DNA of 64,000 bases from Helichrysum umbraculigerum (taxonomy: Eukaryota; Streptophyta; Magnoliopsida; Asterales; Asteraceae), in contig CATIUR010000001.1 in NCBI GenBank assembly GCA_949592205.1, positions 71,591,559 through 71,655,558 of the forward strand, read 5' to 3'. How positions within the stretch are numbered: position 1 is the stretch's first letter; the number at the start of each line of letters is the position of its first letter. Both the position numbers and the translations under genes were made by a program. Positions 44,911-56,210 of the stretch are shown here, in pieces. Below the pieces are notes generated by a model, which did not search any database, was not told the origin of the DNA, and worked only from the letters and a program-made list of their open reading frames with translations.

Positions 44911-46776
44911 TGTAACATCCTCTCTTCTGGTCCGGTAATTTCTAATTTTAAATTGATATATTTAATTGTATTGGAAATTATTTGATATTAATTGTTTATT
45001 TGCGAAACTTAGTTAAATAAGCTTAAGGACTTATTGTGCTTAGTAAATTATTGATTGTTTTAATTTACTATAGTTGACGGTGCAATAAAAGAAGTTTCTC
45101 GCAAATGGTTTTTAGGTTCCAGGCAATAGAATGAAAAGGGACTAGTTTTAAGTGGATGCGGGTTGGTGTAAAATGTGAGCCGACTTATATAGTTTCCTTT
45201 TTAGGAAAGTTTCTTTACTTTCCATTTTTAGAAACAAAACCCTAAAACCCTTTAAAACCCTTGAACCTACAAGCTAGAAATCTTGAAATCAATTCCAAAT
45301 AGTGATCTTGAGGTGATTTTGATCTTGATTTTAGCTAGTAAATCATCACCACCAACTTGTTTTTAGTTCTAAGTGGTAAGTTTTGATTTTTGTTAATCTA
45401 TACTTTGAGTGAATACATGTGTTTGATGATCTTGATGTTATGGTATGTTATAACATGTTTAAATGATGCTATATGAGTGAATATATGCTACTGAAATCGA
45501 GTTTGTGGTTTATATGTTGTGATTTGTTTGCTGAGTTCCTGCCATAGCTGAACTGGGTATCCCCTGTACGTCGGTTGAACCCGGCGGGTTTCACCTGTAC
45601 CCGGCGGGTAGTATGCCTAAACCGGGGATCCGGCGGGTAAAACCCATACCCGGCGGCTCCTATAGCCTTTAAAACGCGATTAAGTTCTGTTACCACCCAA
45701 TTTAATTCACCCGGTGGCTTATTCATGTGAACCGGCGGGTTGTAGGTGGAAGCCGGCGGCTTCCCTAGTGAAGCCGGCGGCTTGGGGTGTGTTTCAGCAA
45801 ATGTTTTGTTTAACTTTTAAGACTTGTTCTAACTTGTTGTTTGCAATGTAAATTGTACTTATTAGCATAATAATACATGATAGTTGTTGTATTTAGGAAC
45901 TTATGATATTTGTAATGTTAATTGAGTTAAGTTCCTAATGATTTAAATTGACGTGATTCAAGTGTTACGATCTTGATTTCTAACTTCTACCTGATTGTTG
46001 ATTCTCAGATAAACAAAGAGCTCAGCGAGATAAGACAGCTGAGTAAGTGAAACGAGATAATCAGGTGAGTGGATTTGAAACTCACAGTTTGATTTGGTTG
46101 GGTCAGTTTGATTTCAATCAGTAATTATAGGATTACTATTGATAGTATGTTAACCTTGAAATGATATGCCATTTGATTGGTTGTTTGTTGAACATTGAAT
46201 TGAAATGTATAATCCAGAGGTCAACTAGATTGTTGGTTGGACTTGATTGCTAATGTTGGTCAACACAGGGTTGCGTACATGTGTTGATGGAGATTAGCAT
46301 TTAGTTAGTGGTTAATCACTGTTTTGGCCTACAGTTGATGTAAGTGTTCTGATGGGGCCACCCGGCACAGGGTCCTTAGGAACCACCGTTCCTCTTGACG
46401 ATATTTGTTGCATTATTGATTGTGAACAGATTGCTAGCTAAATTGAATTGTAGTTGATTATTCATTCACTTAGCTTCGTGCTAATCCCTCAATTTACTTC
46501 CTGCAGGTAATGTATAATATGTGGGTAGTCAGGAAGGATGTTTTGACGCTGGGAATGTTTGAAACTTGCAACTCTGATCCAGTTTGTAATAAATAATGTT
46601 TTATAGTATATAATGCCCCGGGTTTGTAAACATGTTAACTATGTTTGTTTAGTAGTTAAACATATTGTATAAAGGGTTGCGAAAATTTCTAGCAGGTTTT
46701 AATTGAATATGTATTTTAAGTAGTCGCTTCCGCCAAACTTAATATTATATTGTGGTATTAAATGAGGGGCGTTATA
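44911..46776 (+). repeat. Element D 5' LTR
   Basis: TATA-like TTATATAG at 45185-45192 precedes the presumed transcription start. The CCGGCGGGT word cluster is at 45565-45783, downstream of it. The tail has the GCTTCCGCCAAAC motif shared with the other gypsy LTRs here. Confidence 0.93.
45565..45783. repeat. Word cluster CCGGCGGGT / CCGGCGGC (second copy 52160-52378)
   Basis: Nine copies of CCGGCGGGT, CCCGGCGG or CCGGCGGC (one as CCCGGTGG), with unrelated spacers of 8-40 bases, mostly in one orientation. CpG-rich in an AT-rich LTR. Confidence 0.88.
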
Positions 46777-46937
46777 AGTTGGTATCAGAGCAATAGTTTG
46801 GGGCAATTGAATATGATTGTATGTTCAATCCTAAACTTTGATTGTGTTGTGTCAAACATTCTTGGGAAAGGGATTATGTACTGAATGTGAATCGGTTAGT
46901 AGAATAGGTGCTAACGACTAATGATTTGTAAGCTGTT

Positions 46938-48776
46938 GTGGTGTTTACAGATATGGCGGATAACGAGCAACTACCTGTTAACCCTAATAATGCCTCAAGG
47001 CCTGAAGTTGCTGCTGAGACTCATGATGACCGTAATGAACATGCTGGTACTTCTTTCCATGCTAGAGAGGAGGCAGAAAGGGATCAGTATCTGCTTCAAT
47101 TGGAAGAGGAAAACCAAGCACTTAGAATGTATAAACAACAAAAAGAGGCTGATTCATCTCATCCTGTGTTTGGTACGATTTCACCGCCAAAGCAAAAGGT
47201 GTGTTCTTTTAAAACCTTTATGAGCAGTAATCCGTCTGTGTATTCGGGTAGTACAAATCCTTCTGTAACTATGGATTGGCTAAGAGATGTTGAGAAGAAA
47301 TTTGAAGTTTGTCAATGTGAAGAGGAATTGAAAGTTCCTTATGCATCTCAACTTTTGAAAGGAGCAGCTATGAATTGGTGGGATTCGATTACTTCTGTTT
47401 TATCTCCTTTTCAGAAAGCATCTATCCGATGGTCAGATTTTCGCAATGAAGTTTGTAAACAGTATTGTTCCAACTTTGATATGGCTCGGATTAGAAAAGA
47501 GTTTATGGATTTGCAGTTAATTGATAACATGTCAATGGATGATTTGATAAATCAGTTCACAGAGAAACTTAGATTTGTTCAGCAGTGGGTTCCCGATGAG
47601 AGAACTCAAATAGACCAGTTTGTGGGTACTTTACCAAATCATTATCGAACTACAGTGAGGTTAGCTAATTCACTTCCTCATGCTTTCATGTTAGCTCGAT
47701 CTGTTGATAGCGATTTGAGACCTCAAGAGATGCCAAGGAAAGAGGTGACTTCTCAGAAACCTAAAAGTGAACCTTCTGGTAAAGGTAAACAACGGTGGCA
47801 AGGAAATCAGCAGGGTAAGAAACAAGAAAGTCGTGGTGGTACTTCTGATCGTCCCAATTGGTGTATTAAGTGTAGAGCTAGACATTTTGGGCCGTGTACT
47901 GTGCAAACCACTAGATGTGTGAAATGTGGTGTGATTGGGCATGAAGCCAAAGATTGTGTTTTTCCTACTTATGTGTGCTGGAATTGCCATAAGGAAGGTC
48001 ATCGTGCAAATCAGTGTTCTGAGGCTAAGAGACAGGGTTCGGGGACAGTTGTTGGTTCATCAGCTTCTTCTGGTCAGAAGCGGAAGACTCCGCCATCTGC
48101 AGTTAGTAGGGCTTTTCAAATGACAGTTGATGAAGCTGTCCATACAGATGACGTAATCACGGGTACTTTTCTTGTAAATTCTGTACCAGCTCGTGTTTTG
48201 TTTGATTCTGGTGCAAATTGTTCGTTTGTATCTGTGTACTTCTGTGATAAGTTGAAAATGATGCCTACTGTGATAACAAACCCAGTTGAGGTAGAAATAG
48301 CTAGTGGCAAATCGGTTCCTGTTACCACCTCGGTAATTGGAGCTAGTATTATGATAGATAGCCAGACTTTTCCAATTTCCTTTCTGTTGATGCCAATTGC
48401 TAGTTTTGATGTGATTATTGGTATGGATTGGTTAAGTCAGTATAAAGCAAGCATAGATTGCCACCATAAACTGATTAGAATTCCAATCTCTGAAAAGTCA
48501 TATGTCGTGGCTCGAGGAGAACGGGATAATGTTTGTATACCTTTGATTAGTATGATGAAAGCTAGGAAATCTTTGTCTAAGGGCTGTGAATCGTATCTAG
48601 CTTATGTGATTGATGCTAAGTTAGAAAAGAAGTCCCTTTCTGATGTACCGGTTGTTTCTGAGTATCCGGAAGTATTCCCTGATGAATTACCTGGTTTACC
48701 ACCGGTTAGGGAAGTTGAATACCAGATTGATCTTGTTCCTGGCTCTTCACCTATAGCCAAAGCCCTTATAGATTAG
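46938..48776 (+). CDS. gag: Element D Gag-protease (5' part of a gag-pol frame)
   Basis: 612 residues. I keep the ATG at 46938; MADNEQLP five codons in is an alternative start. The gag domain covers about residues 80-260 (FKTFMSSNPSVYSGSTNPSV, MDWLRDVEKKFEVCQCEEEL, AAMNWWDSI, QYCSNFDMARIRKEFMDL). Knuckles follow at about 310-365 (WCIKCRARHFGPC, CVKCGVIGHEAKDC, CWNCHKEGHRANQC). The aspartic protease has active site VLFDSGANCSFVS at about residue 420 and VIIGMDWLSQY. It reaches the start of the RT connection (EVFPDELPGLPPVREVEY) and then ends at TAG 48774-48776, because one base is missing from the C run at 48763-48765 relative to the family reading frame. Structural protein plus maturation enzyme. 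Confidence 0.9.
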   Translation: MVFTDMADNEQLPVNPNNASRPEVAAETHDDRNEHAGTSFHAREEAERDQYLLQLEEENQALRMYKQQKEADSSHPVFGTISPPKQKVCSFKTFMSSNPSVYSGSTNPSVTMDWLRDVEKKFEVCQCEEELKVPYASQLLKGAAMNWWDSITSVLSPFQKASIRWSDFRNEVCKQYCSNFDMARIRKEFMDLQLIDNMSMDDLINQFTEKLRFVQQWVPDERTQIDQFVGTLPNHYRTTVRLANSLPHAFMLARSVDSDLRPQEMPRKEVTSQKPKSEPSGKGKQRWQGNQQGKKQESRGGTSDRPNWCIKCRARHFGPCTVQTTRCVKCGVIGHEAKDCVFPTYVCWNCHKEGHRANQCSEAKRQGSGTVVGSSASSGQKRKTPPSAVSRAFQMTVDEAVHTDDVITGTFLVNSVPARVLFDSGANCSFVSVYFCDKLKMMPTVITNPVEVEIASGKSVPVTTSVIGASIMIDSQTFPISFLLMPIASFDVIIGMDWLSQYKASIDCHHKLIRIPISEKSYVVARGERDNVCIPLISMMKARKSLSKGCESYLAYVIDAKLEKKSLSDVPVVSEYPEVFPDELPGLPPVREVEYQIDLVPGSSPIAKALID

Positions 48777-48796
48777 CTCCGTCTGAGATACGTGAA

Positions 48797-51493
48797 ATGA
48801 TGAATCAGATACAGGAGTTGTTGGATAAAGGGTTTATTAGACCTAGTTCTTCTCCCTGGGGTGCACCAGTTCTGTTTGTGAAAAAGAAAGATGGGTCTTT
48901 TAGAATGTGCATTGACTATAGGGAATTGAATAAAAGGACATTAAAGAATAAATATCCTCTGCCTCGGATAGATGATTTATTTGATCAGTTGCAGGGATCT
49001 TCATTTTATTCAAAGATTGATTTGAGATCAGGTTATCATCAAGTTCGTGTTAGGGATTGTGATATTCCTAAAACTGCATTTAGAACCAGATATGGTCATT
49101 TTGAATTTCTGGTTATGCCTTTTGGTTTGACGAATGCTCCAGTAGTTTTTATGGATTTGATGAACCGTATTTGTCGACCTTTTCTTGATAAATTTGTGAT
49201 TGTGTTTATCGATGACATTTTGGTTTATTCTAAATCCGAATCAGAGCATGGAATGCATTTGAGGTTGGTATTGGAAACCTTAAAGAGAGAACATTTGTAT
49301 GCAAAGTTTTCTAAATGTGAATTTTGGATTCGGGAAGTACAGTTTTTGGGTCATATTATTTGTAATGATGGTGTTAAAGTTGATCCTTCGAAAATTGAAG
49401 CTGTAATGAATTGGAAAGCTCCAAAGTCTGCTTCAGAAATAAAAAGTTTTCTTGGATTGGCGGGTTATTACCGGAAGTTTATTAAAGATTTTTCTAAAAT
49501 TGCCGGTTCTTTAACAAAGTTGACCCGTAAAGATGAAAAATTTGTGTGGACTGAACAACAGGAAGCTGCTTTTCAGACTCTAAAACAGTTGTTATGTCAG
49601 ACTCCTGTGTTAGCATTGCCAGATGGGTCCGATGATTTTATTGTTTATTGTGATGCATCTATTGCTGGTTTGGGTTGTGTATTAATGCAGCGAGATCGTG
49701 TGATTGCTTATGCTTCTCGTCAGCTCAAACCTCATGAAAGAAATTATCCTACCCATGATTTAGAACTTGCAGCAGTTGTGTTTGCTTTAAAAATCTGGAG
49801 GCATTACTTGTATGGTACCAAATGTGTTATTTGTACAGATCACAAGAGTCTTCAGTATATATTTTCACAGCAAGAGTTGAATATGCGTCAGAGACGATGG
49901 TTAGAGCTAATCAAAGACTATGATTGTGAGATTAAATACCATCCAGGGAAAGCCAATGTGGTTGCTGATGCTTTAAGCCGCAAGGTGACTTCTGATCGAG
50001 TTTATGTTATGCGTTTAGAAGTTTCTTCTGATTTGGTGGGTCAGATTAAAGCTGCACAGTTAGAGGCTTTGTTAGATCATAATTTGAAATCTGAAATTAT
50101 GTTGAATCGAAAAGAATTGTTATTGGATGATTCGAGAGGATTAAAAACCTTTCAGTCTCGTGTTTGGATACCTTTGTTTGGTGGTCTTCGGGATATTATT
50201 CTGAATGAAGCCCATAAGTCCAGATTGTCTGTACATCCAGGAAGTACTAAAATGTATAATGACTTGAAACCTTTGTATTGGTGGCCTACAATGAAGATGG
50301 ATGTAGCAAGGTTTGTTAGTTCTTGTCATATTTGTTCTCAAGTTAAAGCTGAACACCAGAAGCCGTATGGGTCGTTGAAACAGCTCGAGATTCCTGAATG
50401 GAAGTGGGAACATTTGACTATGGATTTTGTAACCAAACTGCCTAGAACTGTCCGTGGAAATGACATGGTTTGGGTTATTGTTGATCGATTGACCAAAAGT
50501 GCTCATTTTCTAGCTACCAGTGAAACTGCATCTCTGAGTAAGCTTGCACAGTTGTATATGAATGAGATTGTTACTCGGCATGGTATTCCATTATCGATTG
50601 TATCTGATAGAGATCCGAGGTTTGTATCTCATTTCTGGCAGAGTTTGCAACATGAATTGGGTACACGTGTGAATCTTAGTACAGCTTATCATCCTCAAAC
50701 AGATGGTCAGTCAGAACGTACGATTCAAACGCTTGAGGATATGTTAAGAGCTTGTATTCTAGAGTATGGTGGTTCTTGGGATTCTCATTTGCCATTGGTT
50801 GAGTTTGCTTATAATAACTCATATCATTCTAGTATTGGCATGCCTCCATATGAAATGCTTTATGGACGCCGTTGTAGAACTCCAACTTGTTGGCTAGAGG
50901 CAGGTGAGAAGCAATTTGCAGGTCCAGACATTGTTCAAATGACAGCTGATAAAGTGGCAGTGGCTCGTGAAAAGTTGAAAGCTGCACGTGATAGACAGAA
51001 ACAATATGCTGATCCTAAACGTCGACCAGCTACTTTTGTTGAAGGTGAACTTGTTTACTTGAAAGTTTCGCCTTGGAAAGGGGTAATTCGGTTTGGGAAA
51101 CGTGGCAAATTGGCTCCTCGATATATTGGACCGTTTAGAATTCGTCAGATTGTTAATGATCAGTCTGTTACATTGGATCTTCCTCCAGAGTTTGCTGATA
51201 TTCATGATACGTTTAACATTTGTTATTTGAGGAAATGTAACGTTGAAGACCAGTCTCAGATTCTTCCTTTGAAAGATTTGAAAGTTGATCAAAGCCAAAG
51301 GTTAGTAGAAGAACCAGTTGAACTTCTTGACCGAAAAGTGACCAAACTTAGAAAGAAACAGATTCCCATGGTGTTAGTAAAATGGAAACATAGTTTAGGT
51401 GAAAACCTAACTTGGGAAACAGAGGATATTATGAAATCCAGATATCCTGGATTATTTGATCGTGATGAGATTTCGGGGGCGAAATCTTCTTAA
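48797..51493 (+). CDS. pol: Element D Pol: reverse transcriptase, RNase H, integrase, chromodomain
   Basis: 898 residues from the first ATG after the frameshift; the natural frame begins slightly upstream. RT is at about residues 20-190 with FRMCIDYRELNKRTLKNKYP, FEFLVMPFGLTNAP and catalytic FIDDILVYS. RNase H follows with CDASIAGLGCVLMQ and HDLELAAVVFALKIWRHYLY, and TDHKSLQYIF. The integrase zinc domain has CHICSQVKAEHQKPYG. The core has LTMDFVTKLPRT, IVSDRDPRFVS and AYHPQTDGQSERTIQTLEDM. The C-terminus is chromodomain-like (VLVKWKHSLGENLTWETEDI, then YPGLF), which targets chromovirus insertion to marked chromatin. No internal stop. The stop TAA overlaps the pre-PPT region. All catalytic blocks look intact. 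Confidence 0.93.
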   Translation: MMNQIQELLDKGFIRPSSSPWGAPVLFVKKKDGSFRMCIDYRELNKRTLKNKYPLPRIDDLFDQLQGSSFYSKIDLRSGYHQVRVRDCDIPKTAFRTRYGHFEFLVMPFGLTNAPVVFMDLMNRICRPFLDKFVIVFIDDILVYSKSESEHGMHLRLVLETLKREHLYAKFSKCEFWIREVQFLGHIICNDGVKVDPSKIEAVMNWKAPKSASEIKSFLGLAGYYRKFIKDFSKIAGSLTKLTRKDEKFVWTEQQEAAFQTLKQLLCQTPVLALPDGSDDFIVYCDASIAGLGCVLMQRDRVIAYASRQLKPHERNYPTHDLELAAVVFALKIWRHYLYGTKCVICTDHKSLQYIFSQQELNMRQRRWLELIKDYDCEIKYHPGKANVVADALSRKVTSDRVYVMRLEVSSDLVGQIKAAQLEALLDHNLKSEIMLNRKELLLDDSRGLKTFQSRVWIPLFGGLRDIILNEAHKSRLSVHPGSTKMYNDLKPLYWWPTMKMDVARFVSSCHICSQVKAEHQKPYGSLKQLEIPEWKWEHLTMDFVTKLPRTVRGNDMVWVIVDRLTKSAHFLATSETASLSKLAQLYMNEIVTRHGIPLSIVSDRDPRFVSHFWQSLQHELGTRVNLSTAYHPQTDGQSERTIQTLEDMLRACILEYGGSWDSHLPLVEFAYNNSYHSSIGMPPYEMLYGRRCRTPTCWLEAGEKQFAGPDIVQMTADKVAVAREKLKAARDRQKQYADPKRRPATFVEGELVYLKVSPWKGVIRFGKRGKLAPRYIGPFRIRQIVNDQSVTLDLPPEFADIHDTFNICYLRKCNVEDQSQILPLKDLKVDQSQRLVEEPVELLDRKVTKLRKKQIPMVLVKWKHSLGENLTWETEDIMKSRYPGLFDRDEISGAKSS

Positions 51494-51505
51494 GGGGGGG
51501 AGAGT

Positions 51506-53371
51506 TGTAACATCCTCTCTTCTGGTCCGGTAATTTCTAATTTTAAATTGATATATTTAATTGTATTGGAAATTATTTGATATTAATTGTTTATTTGCGA
51601 AACTTAGTTAAATAAGCTTAAGGACTTATTGTGCTTAGTAAATTATTGATTGTTTTAATTTACTATAGTTGACGGTGCAATAAAAGAAGTTTCTCGCAAA
51701 TGGTTTTTAGGTTCCAGGCAATAGAATGAAAAGGGACTAGTTTTAAGTGGATGCGGGTTGGTGTAAAATGTGAGCCGACTTATATAGTTTCCTTTTTAGG
51801 AAAGTTTCTTTACTTTCCATTTTTAGAAACAAAACCCTAAAACCCTTTAAAACCCTTGAACCTACAAGCTAGAAATCTTGAAATCAATTCCAAATAGTGA
51901 TCTTGAGGTGATTTTGATCTTGATTTTAGCTAGTAAATCATCACCACCAACTTGTTTTTAGTTCTAAGTGGTAAGTTTTGATTTTTGTTAATCTATACTT
52001 TGAGTGAATACATGTGTTTGATGATCTTGATGTTATGGTATGTTATAACATGTTTAAATGATGCTATATGAGTGAATATATGCTACTGAAATCGAGTTTG
52101 TGGTTTATATGTTGTGATTTGTTTGCTGAGTTCCTGCCATAGCTGAACTGGGTATCCCCTGTACGTCGGTTGAACCCGGCGGGTTTCACCTGTACCCGGC
52201 GGGTAGTATGCCTAAACCGGGGATCCGGCGGGTAAAACCCATACCCGGCGGCTCCTATAGCCTTTAAAACGCGATTAAGTTCTGTTACCACCCAATTTAA
52301 TTCACCCGGTGGCTTATTCATGTGAACCGGCGGGTTGTAGGTGGAAGCCGGCGGCTTCCCTAGTGAAGCCGGCGGCTTGGGGTGTGTTTCAGCAAATGTT
52401 TTGTTTAACTTTTAAGACTTGTTCTAACTTGTTGTTTGCAATGTAAATTGTACTTATTAGCATAATAATACATGATAGTTGTTGTATTTAGGAACTTATG
52501 ATATTTGTAATGTTAATTGAGTTAAGTTCCTAATGATTTAAATTGACGTGATTCAAGTGTTACGATCTTGATTTCTAACTTCTACCTGATTGTTGATTCT
52601 CAGATAAACAAAGAGCTCAACGAGATAAGACAGCTGAGTAAGTGAAACGAGATAATCAGGTGAGTGGATTTGAAACTCACAGTTTGATTTGGTTGGGTCA
52701 GTTTGATTTCAATCAGTAATTATAGGATTACTATTGATAGTATGTTAACCTTGAAATGATATGCCATTTGATTGGTTGTTTGTTGAACATTGAATTGAAA
52801 TGTATAATCCAGAGGTCAACTAGATTGTTGGTTGGACTTGATTGCTAATGTTGGTCAACACAGGGTTGCGTACATGTGTTGATGGAGATTAGCATTTAGT
52901 TAGCGGTTAATCACTGTTTTGGCCTACAGTTGATGTAAGTGTTCTGATGGGGCCACCCGGCACAGGGTCCTTAGGAACCACCGTTCCTCTTGACGATATT
53001 TGTTGCATTATTGATTGTGAACAGATTGCTAGCTAAATTGAATTGTAGTTGATTATTCATTCACTTAGCTTCGTGCTAATCCCTCAATTTACTTCCTGCA
53101 GGTAATGTATAATATGTGGGTAGTCAGGAAGGATGTTTTGACGCTGGGAATGTTTGAAACTTGCAACTCTGATCCAGTTTGTAATAAATAATGTTTTATA
53201 GTATATAATGCCCCGGGTTTGTAAACATGTTAACTATGTTTGTTTAGTAGTTAAACATATTGTATAAAGGGTTGCGAAAATTTCTAGCAGGTTTTAATTG
53301 AATATGTATTTTAAGTAGTCGCTTCCGCCAAACTTAATATTATATTGTGGTATTAAATGAGGGGCGTTATA
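51506..53371 (+). repeat. Element D 3' LTR
   Basis: 1866 bp, same length as the 5' LTR, with two substitutions seen. It is preceded by the purine run at 51492-51504 and followed directly by the TSD GCAGT. Confidence 0.93.
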
Positions 53372-53449
53372 GCAGTGGCTTTTAAATTTATAAGGCTGGG
53401 GCCTAGGGTTACTGTTATGCTAAATGATGTCACTTATGAAAGCGCGTCT

Positions 53450-55285
53450 TGTTTTACAATTTATAAATAGAAATACCTAATAAATACTTTCAAGCAACCA
53501 AGCAAGAATACCCGATCAATTGTAAATATAGATTTGGTAAGTCAGATTCGAACACAGGGAAAATGTGGAATATTTAAAATAGAAATTAATAATTAACTAG
53601 AAAGCAGTAAATATGGGGGGCATTTTAGTTCCGTACGAACATTTGTTTAGAAAACATTCAATTTGAAATAAACAAACTTAAATAAAACTTTTAAATTAAA
53701 ATAATAAATAAATAATAACAATAAATCCTAATTGGAAGGAATAAGTAATTGTATAGTTAATGTCACTTAGATTCATATTTCCCGATTTATTACGTATTGA
53801 TTATCTAATTGTGATTCTTTTAGATCAACTTAATACCAAATTCTTCAATGAATACTAAGTCGAATATGAACTAGCCAACGTTTCGGGTCCAACTAATTCC
53901 TATAATCTAGGGTCCAACATTAAACACTGGTTCCAATGTCACAAGATGATCAGTCAATTGTGTGCCTTTCCCTAAATTATGCATTAAACATTCACAACTC
54001 GTTATAATTAACTCTATTGGTATGACTCAACAATACCCAATAATTAACTTATTGTCTTGCTCATTTTAAAGTAGATAATTATTGTATACTCGACCTATCA
54101 GACTCAACGTATTTAGTGATAGTCCAAAACCCTGAGGTAGTACTAGCAATAATCAATAATCTTAAAGGAATTCAATCTCATTAAAATTATTAATCACGTG
54201 AAGCAACAATAATAATTAGTTACCAATAAACAAGTGTCCACGAGTAATATAACCGTTTTCAATCAAATAACTTATTCAATACGCAATTATAATCGTTCAA
54301 TAATCATAATCTAAGTTAAATCAACTACACAATCACTCTAGATACTCAATTCATCATAAATCAGTAATAATCAGATCATTCAACATCAAATACTTCAATG
54401 AAATCGAAATAAAGAAATTATACCGAGTTATAAAGACGAACTACGAATGATTTAGATGAATTATCCTCGTTCTTCACCCTTTGTACCTCCAAACTACTCC
54501 TAAAATTCGTAAACCTAACCTAAAACTCGACTGAAAACGTCTGGAAACGAAAACCTCCAAATAACTCTCGAATTAGGGTTTAAAACGCGTTTTTATACTT
54601 CCTGGAATTTTGATCCATACGGCGTATGGATTGATTTCAAGCCCAGCCCATGTCCGCGTAACCTGGGCCTCCACTGTTGCAATCCATACGGCGTATGGAT
54701 TTCCATACGGCCTATGGATGACTTTTTCAGCCGGATTTTTGACTTTTCTTCTTTTATTCTTTTCTTCGACTTCGGCTTTACTTTCTTCTTCAAATATGTA
54801 TCATTTAACTCTTTTATTGACTGTTTTCCTTCCTTTCTTCATAAACACTACATTTCCACATCTAATTGCAAATATGAACGAAATCAATATCTATTCTAAA
54901 CAAAATGCAATAAAAACATTCAAGAATAGGGGTAAAATACTACTGAAATATAGTACTTTTGAGCGTTTATCAAACATCCCCCACTTGAATCCTACTTGTC
55001 CTCAAGTAGACTATCGATTCAAAAATCAAATTCTTAAGAAAACAGTCATCTCTATTAATCTAAATAACTAAAATAGGAATTACACAACATCACCCATCTT
55101 CAACTCAAATGCTTAAATTTAAAAATATGTTAATTCTAAAAACAATTATTAAGAAACTATGAGATTTACAAAAATTGATCTACACATAGAGTTATTATTC
55201 TTAAACATCAAATAGTTCACAATGATTACTGATTTTGTTATCCACTTAAACAATCTATATTTGAATACTCGAGCTCAACTTATTA
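53450..55285 (-). mobile_element. Truncated Tat/Ogre-like gypsy 3' end: internal tail plus LTR
   Basis: CCCCCACTTGAATCCTACTT and TGTCCTCAAGTAG at 54978-55010 are the complement of the recalled Tat/Athila pre-LTR motif (GAGGACAAG, then a purine run ending GGGGG). The LTR would be 53450-54976 (TGTTTTACAA to TTATCAAACA, TIR TGTTT/AAACA, 1527 bp). Right of it is about 300 bases of AT-rich internal sequence ending near the element E gag break. No coding capacity. The LTR has the CCATACGGCGTATGG words at 54613-54718. The left boundary and the family are inferred; no TSD is visible because the other end is deleted. Confidence 0.5.
54613..54718. repeat. Palindromic words CCATACGGCGTATGG
   Basis: Three palindromes, CCATACGGCGTATGG twice and the variant CCATACGGCCTATGG, in 106 bases of an AT-rich LTR. 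Short open frames here just translate them. Confidence 0.8.
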
Positions 55286-55720
55286 TTATTCGTGTAAATG
55301 TTCCCTTAGACTCCCAAAAACTATATTTGAATACTCGAGATCATAGGTTATTTCATGATGCTTGAATAACCGTAAGACATCCTGAGTTAAACACATACAA
55401 ATGGCTGAATGTGCTTTACGTTCAGTATCGTACTCCTTGCGTTCATCAGGAGTCATTGCCTTGTAGGTCTTGGCTGGAGGAACGCCTCTATAATTACCTT
55501 CTGCAACAGGCTTTTCATAACGTTCAGTAAGAGGACCCCATAGTTCAGGACAGTGAAAATCAACATATTGCTCAAATCTAGATCTCCGATAAGCATAGTC
55601 CATATCAGCTGAAAACTGAGGTGGTTTATTACTAGAACCAACATCATTACTTTGCTTAAGCATGTCTCTAATGTTTTGAAGGTTGTCCCTATCGGTGGCC
55701 ATTGAATTATACTTAGACAA
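55286..55720 (-). pseudogene. gag: Element E Gag, N-terminal fragment
   Basis: Open frame of 144 residues from 55720; MATDRDNLQN at 55702 is the likely original start. It contains RFEQYVDFHCPELWGPLTER, YKAMTPDERKEYDTERKAHS and AICMCLTQDVLRLFKHHE, typical of the copia gag N-terminal domain. It stops at 55286 where the unrelated Tat-like sequence begins. The zinc knuckle and protease are missing. A 19-base segment (CTATATTTGAATACTCGAG) at about 55320-55339 occurs again at about 55256-55274, marking a local duplication at the junction. Confidence 0.65.
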
Positions 55721-56210
55721 AAATTCAAACAGTCTGAAACTTGTGACACAGAAGATAATGTCGCACCAAAATCAGCGACGTCGCAGACAATGTCGCAGAG
55801 TGCTGATGATTCAATTAAGAATCCGAAAAGGCCACGTAGAGTATAATGTCGCAAATGATGTCGCAGATTAACACAAAGTCGCAACGAGATGTCGCAACGC
55901 AATGTCGCAAAGACCAATTAAGGTCAGGGAATTAAAGTCACAAGCGACGTCGCAGGTAAGGTCGCAGGTAAGGTCACAGCTAATGTCGCAAGGTCGCAAA
56001 CAGTTGCGGCCAAAAACCCTAATTTTTGAAAAAACAAACCCTAATCAATTTCTTCGATCTCCAAACGAACAAACCCTTCAGAATATCCAATAAAATGTAA
56101 TCTCAAACCTGTAAATCTGAAAAACAAGAATAACCACACGAAAAACAATATGATTAAACGTTAGTAAAATCCAAACTCGATTCGATGCTACACAAAACGA
56201 GCTTCTCCTT
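55721..56210 (-). promoter_or_regulatory. Element E leader with TGCGAC/GTCGCA words
   Basis: Between the gag start and the solo LTR. 55740-56010 holds more than fifteen GTCGCA or GCGAC words, including GCGACGTCGCA twice, the same word as in the LTR and spacer of this element. No ORF is supported. The leader continues for 19 bases at 58986-59004 with the PBS. Confidence 0.7.

Larger units (their letters stand above)
44911..53371 (+). mobile_element. Element D: Tekay/Del-like chromovirus (Ty3/gypsy), nearly intact
   Basis: Two 1866-bp LTRs (44911-46776 and 51506-53371) with only two differences seen (near 46026 and 46314 in the first copy). TSD GCAGT is at 44906-44910 and 53372-53376. PBS for initiator Met tRNA is at 46780-46791 and the PPT AAGGGGGGGAGAG at about 51492-51504. 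The interior encodes gag-protease and RT-RNase H-integrase-chromodomain, in the order diagnostic of Ty3/gypsy. The only break seen is one frameshift at a C run near 48763. The LTRs start TGTAAC and end GTTATA, a variant end. It is very young. Confidence 0.95.
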
